64,000 bases of DNA from Isoetes taiwanensis (Eukaryota > Streptophyta > Lycopodiopsida > Isoetales > Isoetaceae). Below the pieces are notes generated by a model. That model saw only the letters and a list, made by a program, of their open reading frames with translations. It was not told where the DNA came from and ran no database searches. This document shows positions 40,976-53,104 of the stretch, piece after piece (the stretch's first letter is position 1; each line of letters starts with the position of its first letter). The translations under genes were made by a program, and so were the position numbers. Location: assembly GCA_021234155.1 (NCBI GenBank), contig JAJEKV010000028.1, positions 13,284,134-13,348,133 of the forward strand. The letters run 5' to 3'.

Positions 40976-43900
40976 GGATCTTTTTCTGGGGCAAAAGCTT
41001 GCTGAATGCAAAATCTGTTATGCAAATAAGACCCTCATGCAAAATCTGACCCTGAAGAACCCTGAGAAAAGGCATTTTGCATTCATTTTTAGCTAACTGG
41101 TTTTCTTTTTAGCTAACTTCTGATCCAGATTGCCATTTTTAGTTAACTAGAATGTGGTTTCATGCCATGGAGTTGCAAAATTGAAGGATACAAGTTAGTT
41201 ACTGGTGAATTGCTTGGTAGATTTTAATGAGATAATTTATTATGATAGAATTCAGTGGAACTCCTACATGGGAAGCAGGTTGCTGTTGCCCATGTTTACT
41301 AAGCTATGAGTACATCTGCATCTATTCCTAAACAAGGAAATGCATAAGTGGTTGGTTCGTGACATGAGGCAGTGTTAGTCAGATATCATCATCTCACAAC
41401 ATTGTGGATGTTAACCATGTAATTAGTCTAGTCTAAAACAATAGCACGCATTAGAAATTTTTGGTTCCCATTGTGGCTGTTGGATAGGCATATTCACCCC
41501 TTATTCCTTAATCTACACCGTACGTAAAGTTCCTCGTTTGTGGGGTATGCAAGTACAAAATTTGCTATACTATATAACAAGATTCGCAAAATACTATAAG
41601 ATTTCAAGCGGAATACTATATGGTGTTGATTTTGTACGTGCAAAATACAATTATGAGGGCTCTCGCTGCCCTACGTCACCCGTGTGAATATGCACCCAAA
41701 CCAAAGGGGGTTTAAGGGGGATTTTAATTTAAATGTGTTGGACCCAATGGTTGTGTTAATTAATGTCAATGTTAGTTATGTGTTGGTTGTTAATGTCAAT
41801 GGTTGTTATGTGTTGGTTGTTATGTGTTGAGGGATTTAATTTTTATATGTTGAATGTTAATGGTTTGTGTTGCAAAAAAATTTTTTTTGGCCCCTTCGGG
41901 GCCTTAGGGACGTCCCAGGTGTGACAAAAATTTTAGAATTCAAACCAGAAAAAAAAAACTAGAATTCATTTGAGGATTTCATCACTTGTAGCTTTTGAAT
42001 TTCATCACAATAAAACAAATAGAACATAAGTAAAAGTTACCATAAAGATAGAGCGGATTGATCCCATTATTCTGAAAGTCATAAAGTTTGCAACACCCAT
42101 ACACAAACATTTTTCAACTGGAATTTAACAGCAGCCTTTGGCCGCCATGGATTCTTGTGGTGAGAAACCAAAGTGGGAAAGTTTTCTGCTTGTTAGCACA
42201 AGGATCTAGAAGCCTTGGAATTTGCTTAATAACTGCCTCAAAATCTAAAAATGCATGGTAATTTTTTGCAACCTTCATTCGGAATGAGCCATAAAACAAT
42301 ATCCAATAGCGCAATTCTGTATTAATCAGCTGGTAGGATGTGAAAGCCTACCAAACCCGGCCGAAAAATTGCTGTTTTAGCATAGATAACTTAACCAAAC
42401 ATATCCATATCATACACTATCAAAAAGATCTCGGAGAGAGCTTTCCAACGCAATAAAAATCATCTCAAACATAGCTCTGGATCAAAAGTTATGATAAGAA
42501 ATGTGTTGCTGGTGGGGAAACTGCACTACATGCGCCCTTCAAGCCCTTCATGTGCCCATTATGCACCACACACACAAAAAGAGAGCTTTTGTTGTGAGCC
42601 ATTGATTGTTGACCATTATGCACCACACGCACAAAAAGAGGGCTTTTGTTGTGAGCCATTGGTTGTTGACCATTATGCACCACACCTAAAAAAAAGGGCT
42701 TTTGTTGTGAGCCATTGGTTGTTGACCATTGGAAAAAAAAAGGCTAAAATCAATGGCTCAGAAATGGTGCACTCTAGATGTACGCATTAGTACATTCATT
42801 TGAATACATCACGAAATCATAGGAAAACCTTAGTGAAAAGCGTACAAAAACACAAAGAAAACCCCCTGTTATTATGCTACATATTCATCTTGGCTATTAT
42901 CAACAGGATACAAATATTATGTGGCTCTGAAATCCCTTTGCCCATTTTCTACCTGATGCAGATTTTCAAATAGCATGTGAATGCTAATCGCCTTTTACGA
43001 GTATTGGTTGATTCACAGCAGCTGCATCCTGGTATGCATGACTAAGATGTGTTAACTGCCATCCAGCGTACACCTGTATTCGCGAAGATTGGGATTAAAA
43101 TGAAGTTTCTTAGCATAGAAACGTTTGGAGGGTTTTGCTAGTTGAAAAGTAATCTGAGGACAGTCTGTACAATGCATGCAAATTGTTGCAAATGCCTTTC
43201 AAAGAAGTCAAGTGATTTAAGACTCGTTTTAAATAGTTGAAAAAAATTTCAATCAATGGCAGGGGAAAGTGATGCGCAAGATGGCATACCTTGGCCCAAG
43301 GAAGAAGGATACCTGAATTTTCAAGCTTCCAACCTTGTAAAGCTAGGGTTATACGGGGTTGATATTCAATTACACATGTGGTCAAACCACTGTCAGCATT
43401 TTTTAAGCAAAGAAAAATGAAGAGTTTGATCCTGCATTTACTAACAGTGTGAGTCAGGATTCTGAAACAACTGACAGCACTGGTTCAATTGTGGGGTTTA
43501 TGGTGATGCCTAGATTTCATGTTGAGAAATGAGCCATAAGATGTGTTGTATACTTGGGTAGCACACTTTCTGATGGTTGATCTCCATCCAGATTCCAATA
43601 GCATTACATGCTTCTCGGAATACTGGCTCTGTCGAAAGCCAGTTGCAGCTGTAAATTTTTACAAGTTTGAGATGCACCAGATATTACTTTTATTAGTTAA
43701 AGCTTCCGAAGGTGATGAATGGATTAAATCAACTAAATTCTTCGCCTATAAAGGTTCAGGTTCAGGATCACATCCAAACAGACCTGATGCTTGATGCCCT
43801 TCTCCTACCAAAGGTAATTGTGTTGCATAGTAAAATGATGTAAACTTAGCTCAAGCACTGAGCTTTCTCTAAAAGTTCTATTGTTGATCATTCTCTCTCT

Positions 43901-45046
43901 TGCAAACTTGCAAGGTTAGGATTTTGATTTAATAAATTAAGATCCATTCTTGCATCTGTGGCATTGTTTGCTCTGCTCTTTCTGCTATAAGACAGATTTG
44001 TGAGATATTAGGATCCAGATTTTTTATGGTATTTGCAGTTATTAATAATGAATAATACTCAAACAAATAGAATATGCAGAAAATAATTGGACCATAGCGT
44101 CTCCTTAGAATTGCAACATGCCATACTTACAAAACAACAACGATGTTGTCCTTGAAAGCCCCCAAATGCCAACTTCAAAAATTTCAAATTTCTTAATCCT
44201 ATACTTTATATCAAACTGCAGCCATAAAATTGGGTGTGGTTTTTATTTGTCTCATGCTGAGATCTTGCCCTAGCATAATTTACGAACTCCAAAAGAAATG
44301 CAATTTTATATTCCCAACTGATGGAACCACAATGCAACGTTAGGGGAAGAACAGAGGTGATTATATGGCATCTCAGTTACTGCATTAACTTCTGAGAGCT
44401 TCCTCACGCAAGCTAGCTTATGAAGCAAATATTACTGTTTAGATTAAGCAAGCTATGATTCCATGGAGTGATGTTGCTATAATGGGGAATAGTAACTTGA
44501 TGTCCATGCCTTTTTAAGTGGATAGAATTCAAGATTCTACTTAAACGTCCTGGTCCATTTCTCAAAAGGGATGAATGCATTAGATTGCTAAAAGTCATAA
44601 ATCCAATGCAAGTGGGAGACCTCTTGTGCAATATGATGAAAGGCCTGCTAATTTAAAAACTTTAGAAAATGCAGACTTCATTTAAGAATGCAATGTATAT
44701 GATGCTTTATAAACAGCATGTGCTTCTCTTTGTATATGATGCCTAGTTCTGTAATCTACAATGTACAGTAAATATCATGAAAACAACATGATTTTTGCTG
44801 GAGATGCCATAATAATCTTGTGCGATCTCACAAAAGGTCAACTAATTTTAGAACTTTAGGGAATTTCAAGATGCTAGGTTTATCTGCATTTAGATTGCTT
44901 GCCTTGCAAGATAAGTATTTGTACATGTAAAGATGATGATGTGACAACCATCATACTAATTGTGCAGTAAGATCATGTGATCTATGGAATTGAGATGCAG
45001 TTTGAAATGAACCGCCTATTTATTGCTAATTAGAAGCTTTGGAACT
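40976..45046. other. Long gene-poor stretch
   Basis: No gene supported on either strand. Includes a short GGCCCCTTCGGGGCC hairpin near 41891-41905, a low-complexity GTTGGTTGTTA run near 41785-41830, and the tandem repeat at 42.56-42.73 kb. Isolated frames near 43.11-43.79 kb lack recognisable motifs. Confidence 0.45.
42557..42730. repeat. Three tandem copies of a ~57-bp unit
   Basis: Units begin CATTATGCACCACAC at 42557, 42613 and 42671 and contain GGGCTTTTGTTGTGAGCCAT. A partial fourth copy follows. Confidence 0.9.
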
Positions 45047-45353
45047 GTGATGTCTGAATTGGAATCTGAAGATGGTGCCAAGTTGGAGAGTTATGTAGAT
45101 GGTGGTATTGATTTATCTTTGTCAATAAGATCCTCCATTAGTTACAGATTCTCCAATTGGTGATGGTGGAATTGCGGAAGTTGAATATGAAGATTGTGAG
45201 ATCGTAGCTGTGGTTATGTGCACCTGTTGTCTGTGTATTGTTCTTGGGGAAGAGATAGATGAATTTGGTAGGTGTAAGAAATGCTTGAAGTGTTTTGGAG
45301 TTCTTGATGGGGATGTAGTTGTGGATATTGAGTAGTTATGTTTGTTATGTGCC
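45047..45353 (+). pseudogene. Second copy of the Cys-rich gene, without the LINE
   Basis: Starts abruptly within the acidic segment (SELESEDGAKLESYVDGGID), lacking the N-terminal part present at 37927. It continues without interruption into the Cys cluster (MCTCCLCIVLG, then GRCKKCLKCFG) and the shared stop and 3' flank. A frameshift near 45130 breaks the frame. Because it spans the point where the LINE sits in the other copy, it serves as the empty-site reference. Confidence 0.75.
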
Positions 45354-47144
45354 CGGGGGGTTCACCTCTTTTTTCCGTATAAAACATGTGCGTGGGCGAT
45401 GGAGGGGTTTCTTTGAGTTTTTGAAGTACGTATACCTAAGGTGTCTCCCACGTTTTGGCGCCGGAGGAGCTGTATTTCCACGGTTTGAGGAGCGGTTTTC
45501 CTGCAGGGGTATGCACTTAGAAATACGTTAAGGGGGTTAGATGCTTTGCTGGTTGCCGGGCAGATACGTTTAAGGGTCCTTGGATTTCCGGAGGTATGTT
45601 TTTAATTTTTTTTCCCTGTACAGTTTTTGCCTTAGAAAACTTGTTTCTATAGTTTCTTATGAACGGATTAGTTTCTTATCAGGAGATGCATGATTCGCAA
45701 TGCTACTATGAAAGCATGTTGCCGCTACCAGTGATGCTCCCATCTACAACGATCCGGAAGCTACAAATCTAGAGCATGGAGTGGAGCCGGATTACACCAG
45801 AGACGCTTCTGTTGAGGTTTTTTTTTGCCACTTTTTGCTTCTTATTTGTCAGGCATTCGATCTGCTACACATGAATCTGGAACATGAGAACTGCAATTAG
45901 AACAGATTTTATGATCTTAGAGTTGTTCTTATTCTTCATAACATGTCTGCATAAGGATTTCGGCCTTTAGAACAAAGATGTGCAGGTTTTACTTCATACT
46001 TTGTAATTCCTGCTTCATGCTTTTCCAGAACTGTTTTTCCATGAATGTTTATCTATCTAGTTAGTATTTATGAGGAAAACTTTGTGTCCATATGCTTTAA
46101 TCTTCCAGGATACAAGCACATGCATCCACTGGTCTTCATGTACTTGGCTGCATAAAGATTTTATAAATCCTTATGCGTAGAGAGTAGAGGAACCAGAATG
46201 GAAGGTAATCCACCAACTCACTACTAGTAGTATTTGTATGAATTTTGGAGTTATCAATATCAAAGTGTTTAATTTGGTAAGGAAATTCTAATGCAAACAT
46301 GAAAGGGCATATTCAATTCTGGCCCGTTTTTAGTAGAAGCCTTGTATTGTTACTAACTAGTTTTAGCTGAAAAATTTGTGATTTTAGTGGTTCTAGACGT
46401 GCCAAATGCATCACTTAGACTGCTCGTAGAAAGTGAAGTTGGCAAGGGGACAAATATATTTGTCAATCCCAGGGGAAGTACAGAAAGAGATACATTCCTT
46501 TTTCAGGGTGGGTTTCATCACTAGAAAGAAAGCCCGTGTTATGAAGTACTGATAATTTTATAAACCTACTAGTCTTACACAGCTTCTACTTTTGCAAACC
46601 AAACCAGTGATAGAGCAAGGCTTTTTCGGAACACTCAGGTACTGGTTATTAATTTGAGTATTTCAAATGTTTTTCCTGTCTGAAACGCAAGTTATATAGT
46701 TGGATGGTTATCTGATTCAATTTTCTTCATTGGAGGAGTCAGCTTATGAATCCTTCTAAAAAGTTCCAATTCCTGGAGTTGCACCTTTGACATATTTCTC
46801 TTCCTTTCAGTGTGCCTTTATTGTCAATAAACTTTTCTATTATGTGTTTGTAATGCATGCATTTTAACTACCTCGACTCCAACTAAACTGATGAGGCCTA
46901 ATAAAACTTTTCTATCCAAAAATTGTCATTTAATCAAGCTTCTAAATAACCACAAAGGTCTTCAAAATAACGTGTGGTGTTACCTGATTAAGTAAGCCTT
47001 TTAAGGCTATAGAAATGCATAGTTTTCTAGTAGGATGCACAGTCCTTCAAGAAACAGAGATATGGAGGTATGTTGAACCTCAGATATTGTAGTTTATCAG
47101 TATATATCTTTTATGTGATTTCAATATATGGAACTTCTTTGCAG
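45354..47144. other. Region upstream of the SET-like exons, no certain gene
   Basis: May contain 5' exons of the SET-like gene, but none could be identified by motif. A 263-bp segment at 45907-46169 recurs at 48713-48975. Confidence 0.35.
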
Positions 47145-48975
47145 GATTTAGCAAATTGGTATTGTCTAGCTACGGAGGAGTGAATAACAATAGGCATCTC
47201 ACTTTGCAAATAGCATCAGATGCAGTCAATATGATTGCTGCTAGAATGGATTCAGAATCTTCTCAAGATATGGGAGATTTTTCTATTGGAACTAATGGAT
47301 ATGTTGATCCATGCATGATCTGTATTCTTGCAACTTTATCATATGCTAGGGAGTTAATGATTCTTTACAATAATAACACCTCAAATCAGATAACTCCCTT
47401 GGATTTTGTTAGCAAAGATGGTACTATGTGGGAAAGAATCTTAAAATCTATAGGGGAGCAAAGCCTGTCAATCAATCTTCTCTTGTTGAAGGGCCATTTA
47501 GACTTCTCTCAAGCCTTTGATTTTGTGTCATCGGTTATTCAAGCACGGATATTTTTTCTGCTCAAATCTTACTCAACAGATTTAAAAGAAGATCTTCTCT
47601 TGTTGAAAGCAGCAGATTGGGAAGGCTTTAGCAGTGATGATGGGAGCCAGTTGTGCCCAACCTGTCGATGGCAAAATGAGGTGCAAAGTTATAATGATAA
47701 CCTTGCAGTACAGTATCGAGCTTCAAGAAAAGCTCTGATGCATGCTGTTTCTGCCCAACTTCTTAGTAATAGGAGAGGGGAGAGTGGTAACTCGACTGGG
47801 ATGGGCGTTGTTGATACAGAGACTGAATCTGGGGTGGAAGTAATTCGAGAGGTATGGTTTCTTTTCCAAGTCATACTTGGTTATGAGGTCCAATTATTTA
47901 TCTTATAGGTTAATGTTTATTTTTAGTTTGTAAATTGGGGGGAAAGCAATGGTTTGGATATTTCAAATAAATTGGAAATTGCAAACTTTGTGGTGGATGA
48001 AGACCATGATCATGATGTTTCTCATGGAAACGGAAGCCTAGTACGTGGTGTACTTGTCATAGAGGAATATAGAAGGTGAAATTCTTTGCACGCTATCGGT
48101 GAGTTTTATCTGGCTTTATTTGTTATCTTCTCATATTTGATTTGAGAAAATGATTGCGAAGCTTTTATGTTATCTTCGTAGATGCATGCGGGTCTATTTG
48201 ATAAAAATGAAGCAAGTAACAATATAGGAGACAGTTGGGACATGGCTGCGGCTCGGTTGCTTCAGGAGAGGTACATACAGTTCAGTAGTTCTTTACCGCT
48301 TCTGGTTGGTCTGACTCCAGGTTAGTTTTGATGTCCAGAGCTCTTGGGAATCTGTCCAGGTGGGCTCCTTATATTAAAGTACTTCCCCGTGATGTTCCAA
48401 CCCCAATAAGTATGGATGTGGAGGTCAGTGTATAGACCTTATGTTGCTTGGCATGTAATGTCTTGCTATCTTTTAATTTTGTGCACTGGGGCATACACAG
48501 GAACTTGAAGTTCAGTAGTGGCTAGTGATTAGGGAGACTATACAAGCACGGAAGGCTATCAAAGAAAGTTTTATTATGTTTGAAAGAGCAAATCTTGCAT
48601 GGGCAGAAATTCAGGAATATCGTGAGCAAAGTCATTTGAGGAATTTAGCATTTTATTATTTCAATATTTTGTAGAAATATTGTTTTTTCTTGCAGAATGG
48701 GCTGCAGTCTGGTTTTATGATCTTAGAGTTGTTCTTATTCTTCATAACATGTCTGCATAAGGATTTCGGCCTTTAGAACAAAGATGTGCAGGTTTTACTT
48801 CATACTTTGTAATTCCTGCTTCATGCTTTTCCAGAACTGTTTTTCCATGTATGTTTATCTATCTGGTTAGTATTTATGAGGAAAACTTTGTGTCCATATG
48901 CTTTAATCTTCCAGGATACAAGCACATGCATCCACTGGTCTTCATGTACTTGGCTGCATAAGGATTTTATAAATC
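45907..48975. repeat. Two ~263-bp direct repeats 2.8 kb apart
   Basis: 45907-46169 and 48713-48975 are almost identical (TTTTATGATCTTAGAGTTGT to TTTTATAAATC). A third, diverged partial copy follows at about 48976-49110. They bracket the SET-like exons. In the downstream copy the repeat starts directly inside an exon-like sequence (AATGGGCTGCAGTCTGG), so it has replaced whatever came next. Confidence 0.85.
47145..48640 (+). pseudogene. SET-domain (Rubisco LSMT-like) protein fragment, several exons
   Basis: Exon blocks: 47145-47851 (a long N-terminal region with a CPTCRWQNEV motif), 47927-48075 (FVNWGESNGLDISNKLEIAN, then GSLVRGVLVIEEYRR), 48182-48271 (SWDMAAARLLQER), 48320-48422 (SRWAPYIKVLPRDVPTPISM) and 48502-48619 (ARKAIKESFIMFERANLAWA). 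F..W...NG...L followed by G...RG....E, then a ..WAPYI.VLP..VPTPI block, is the layout of SET proteins of the Rubisco/cytochrome c Lys methyltransferase group. The catalytic half of SET (NHS and Tyr motifs) is absent: the gene stops where a direct repeat begins. A TAG interrupts the last block and one exon phase does not fit, so it is probably a broken gene. Confidence 0.5.
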
Positions 48976-50593
48976 GTGCTTGATGCTTTTCCAAAACTGT
49001 TTTTCCATGTCTGTTAATCTCTCCAGCTATTATTTATGAGGGAAACTCTGTCCAGGTAATTGAATCTTGTAAGGAACATGCACATGCATCTACTAGTCTG
49101 ATGTACATGCAGCTTGGCCTCTTTATTGTCGTTTATGAATACGTCTTCTTAAAAATGCAGATGTGGACGTATAACCAACATCCAGGATTACCTTTCTATG
49201 CTTATGATAAAAATTGGAAGTGATTAACCAGTCTTGCTAACATATCCATTATCCATATTCATAAATGCTTTGTGCAAGTTTAGATACAGTTAGGAAACGG
49301 ATAAAAAACAGAGTTTCTCTTCGCTTACCTGCTAGTTGCTCCATGCTTACCCTTATCCGGCTAACGCATGTCTGGTTTGACTGCAGGTAACATGCGGAAC
49401 TCACCTTTCTATGTTTAAAATATTTAAGTGCAAGATGTACTTCGGTTCTACGAATACAAAACGAGACTTATACGGGAGTTTTTCTGAAACTTTACTATGC
49501 TGCTGTATTTTGAAACATAATATGACAATTGTGCTTTATCTTGGAAATTTTGGGTATCGTTCTGGCTTTATCTAGATAGCAGACCCCACTCTGGATGGTT
49601 TTTCCAAGCCGATGTCTATTTTGAGATCTTAAAAGGCTGCCTATAATAATGTCATAAAATTGCTGGCTATATGACAGGAAATATGAATCTTAGGAGCTTG
49701 TGACACTTGTCATTATATTTGCCAAGTGATTTAACAACATATACTACTCTTAATATGAAAAATGCTATCTACCTGGCTATCTGGAACATAATGTCATGTC
49801 ATAAAGGTGTATGCATTATGGATTTGCACACTCATAGTAAAGAGGTCACTTGGCTTTAATAATGAATATGTTTGATTTTGAGTGGCCATATTCATCATGA
49901 CAGTGGAAAGTTTGACTGTAAATAAGTAAGAATGTTGACCTCTGCCCAAAGTTTGTACATAGCCACACCATAATGGTTGTTTGTGAAAATAGATCGGGTG
50001 TATTGAATCTAAAAATTGGACATTTATAGAGATGTCTTTTCACATGACCTTAATCACACTGCTATCTATTTCTATTCGTCTCTTAGTTGCTGCATAAATG
50101 TAGTATTTAACTACTACATGGTGCTCGTTTCATGAACGTGGAGGGGTTTGGACAAGTGTATCTTTGCTTGGGACTGAACATTCAATCTCTTCATTGATTG
50201 CTTGGTTTTATCACTCCATGTTAAAATATGCACTTAACCTTTCTAAGTTTTCTTGAAGCTGTTTGGTCTGTTTGGGTCTATTATCGTAGTCCCCTTCATT
50301 CTTTGATGCCTTTGAAGAATCCAGGAAGGAACCTACATTTGCATTCACTACGATTAAGGGTCGGGGCCTGGGTAACGCTAGGGTAGACTCATTCTCAAGC
50401 TCTAACGAGGTTTAGTGTTTGGAGTAAAGGTTTTGCTAGATAAGACCCTAGTAAACGGGGGGCAGAACTATGGTTTTAGCACCGGACCTTAGTTCAACTA
50501 ATATGAATTTAGCATTGGTATGCAACCAACCTTGTGGAGCTTGCAAAATTTGGAGGTTGAATGTAAATGTAAGGTAGAGGGTAGGCTACATTA
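48976..50593. other. Gene-free stretch
   Basis: Beyond the partial repeat copy at its start, no gene or structured element is supported. Confidence 0.4.
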
Positions 50594-51314
50594 GTGATAT
50601 ACTTGACTAAAAATACGGTTAAGGGTAGGGTCAATGGGGACTGGACTAGGCGTAAAAGTATTGAATCAGGTATTATTTTTCACCAACACCAGACTGTATA
50701 CATAGGGGTTTCTATGGGGGGCGAGCCATATACGGAGGGGTTTCTCCCGACCCCTGGAACGCACATGCCATATCCCCTTTACATAGAGGTGAACCCCCCG
50801 TGTGGGATGTTTGATGAGGTATATGAGAGTGAGTTAAGGGCCTATGATCAACAGCAGAATACAGATACTTTTTCTGTAATGGAGGCGCCTCAGAATGTCG
50901 ATTCTTCAGCAGGTTAGTAATTTTAATTAGTAGTTATTAGGATTTATAAATTAGTGATAGTAGTTGAATAGATTATTCTACTTTTGCAGGTAATATGAAA
51001 TTAGTTGGTAATGTTGCAACTGAAGATTCTGCTGCTGTTGAGAGTAACCACCTGTAGCTGCTGCTGTGAATCCCATTATTCCGAGACCTCTGTGTGATTT
51101 AGATGTTCCTTTCTTCGACAATGTTTCTCTTGAAGAAATTGCAGGAAAAGATGTGAGATTGAGGAAGGCCTTCAACTTATCAGTGGAAGTTGGCAATACT
51201 AGCTTTTTAGGAGGAACATTTCATAACTGTATCATTGTATCTGGAGGAAGCAACATTGATCTGTCAGAATTTGTGAAGAATATTGCAGCTAGATCAAGTG
51301 TGAAGGAGATTTGA
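50594..51314 (+). pseudogene. Unrecognised two-block coding sequence with a frameshift
   Basis: Block 1 (to about 50915) reads VYIGVSMGGEPYTEGFLPTP and YIEVNPPCGMFDEVYESEL. It ends at a GT donor after DSSAG; an acceptor follows at about 50990 (TTTTGCAG). Block 2 (to 51314) reads NPIIPRPLCDLDVPFFDNVS, then VEVGNTSFLGGTFHNCIIVS. The frame changes near 51050, so block 2 is not joined openly. The second half (a short 82-aa module ending in a stop) looks globular. Family unknown; it could be repeat-encoded. Confidence 0.4.
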
Positions 51315-51581
51315 AGTATTTGCAATTTTACCGAGGGCAAGGGCCTCTTACTCGACTTTCCATGTCTTTGCTTTTTCAATGTAACCAATTTTAGAACTTT
51401 TTCAATGAATGGAAAATCTTGAACTGATATATTGAAGTGATTTTATCAGTACAAGTGAAGCAGAGCTAATATGGGTTTTCAAGTTCGGGGAAAATCTAAA
51501 CCAATCCACCTTTAAACCCCATCTTCACCATTTGACTGCAAAATAAACATTCAGCATGATAAGCATGATATAAAGTAGTAC

Positions 51582-51770
51582 CTTCTCTGGCACATATGAT
51601 CCACGACCAATTTGGAAAAGTATAGAAGGAAATCCAAGAGAAACCAGAACCCTCCGACATGACAGTGAGTCTGCTGAGCGTACGAGTGCATCAAAGCTGG
51701 TAGTACCAACAGTTACAAATACAAGCTTCTCTCCTTGAATTGGCGTCTTTGAAACTTTTCCATCAACCAT
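51582..51770 (-). pseudogene. ALG13: ALG13 first exon only (UDP-GlcNAc transferase subunit)
   Basis: ATG at 51770, then KLVFVTVGTTSFDALVRSAD, a GFPSILFQIGRGSYVPEK block and a good GT donor (GAGAAG|GTACTA), 63 codons. This matches the N-terminal Rossmann strand and first helices of plant ALG13, the catalytic subunit that with ALG14 adds the second GlcNAc to the dolichol-linked oligosaccharide on the cytosolic face of the ER. Later exons, with the conserved ISHAGSGS segment, were not found to the left before 43 kb. It is therefore either an exon of a gene with a very long intron or, more likely, a captured or duplicated exon. Confidence 0.8.
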
Positions 51771-52560
51771 TGTTGTGCATCCCCAGCCTATTCCTAATAT
51801 GAATCACCCAAAGGAAACCACTCTTTGATGCTGCAATTCGTAAAAGATATAACAAGGGACATGCTTCCCTAGTTCCAGGATTGATTCAAAAATAAAATAC
51901 AATGTCCTTCATGTGGAAGAGAGGGCTAGTGCGATAGGACAGTGGTGGAATGACTTGGCACATGGAATTCAAGCAAGATGGCATGTAAAACGAGATTTAC
52001 TTACTAGTTGGTATCCCTGTAAATGTCGGACGTAGCCTAGATCTGTATTCTGTAGTCTTGTGAATGACGTGCACTCTCCAACAGTAAAACTGACCTGAGT
52101 TGCTTTTTGAAGGTGTTTCCATAGCGTCACACATAAGACTTGTACAGTAGCAACACAAGGAACTAGTGCATGAGTTTGCTCATATTTGGGAGCAAGACAT
52201 TGAAGAGGATAACATGAAATGGAAAATCTTCTAGGAAGTGAGCCACAGCTCTGTTATCTTTACAGAAACTGGCTATCTATTAATCAATATCTGTGTCTTC
52301 CATATCTTGGATCTTATGAAAGAGAATTTAATCTTTTCTTCTCCTCTTTCTCTCAGGAATTGAAGCCCACAGGGTCTGTATCGGGCCATTTTTCATATCC
52401 TGTAGTCCAAAGATCAGGCCTTCAAACCGAATCGAGTAAAAACTGCCCGCAAAGCTTCCGATTTTCCTTCTTAGCAGGCAAAAGAGCGAGGTAAGCTTTG
52501 GCAGCTTACTCAACCAATCTATTTTTTATGGGTATTCTTGCAACAATGAAATATTCAACA
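51771..52560. other. No supported gene
   Basis: This is the 5' flank of the ALG13 exon. An open frame at 52219-52494 has no recognisable motif and is not treated as a gene. Confidence 0.35.
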
Positions 52561-52921
52561 AAATTTGGACTTATTCAGATTTAATAGATAACACTTCAAG
52601 AACGCCATTATAAGAATATATGTATTGTTTGATTCTTCTTGATTATTATAATTTTTATAAGTTTATCTTTAAATTAAAACTATATTGGTTATCAAAGAAT
52701 AAACTTGATTTCCAAACTGATTTTTATTTGAATCTATTTAGAATTAGACATTTCAAGAATATAAAATTTTCAATTTTTAGTGATTTAACAGATTCAAGAT
52801 TTAGCAATCATGATAATTAAATAAAATCTGATGGTTTGATAAGCGACTGACTTAAAACTATTATTAGAATTTCATAATTTACAAACTTTTACACTTTTGA
52901 AAATACTTTAAAATTTTAGCT

Positions 52922-53066
52922 GAAATTAATTAAATGATATAAAGTTATTGGTTTAATAATAACTATTGAATAATTTATTATTGATGAAATAAAATATATT
53001 GACATTTAATCAATAATAAATTATTCATTTTTTATTAAACATAAATGTAATCATTTAATTAATTTC
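52922..53066. repeat. Nested foldback (145 bp) in very AT-rich DNA
   Basis: Three perfect inverted pairs nest inside one another: 52922-52938 with 53050-53066 (17 bp), 52951-52959 with 53032-53040 (9 bp), and 52968-52985 with 53009-53026 (18 bp, loop 23). The DNA on either side is AT-rich (52.56-53.1 kb) and ends in an A-run at 53090-53104. It may be a foldback or MITE-like element, or the origin of a structured RNA. Confidence 0.8.
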
Positions 53067-53104
53067 AATCTAAAACTTTCTTTAAATATTAAAAAAAAAA
53101 AAAA

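Noticed and set aside
42557-42730. A CRISPR-like array
   Set aside because: Units are simple head-to-tail tandem copies without unique spacers, and this is a plant nuclear genome.
45907-48975. The 263-bp direct repeats as LTRs of a retrotransposon
   Set aside because: No TG...CA ends, primer-binding site, polypurine tract or gag/pol between them; the interior is SET-like host coding sequence.
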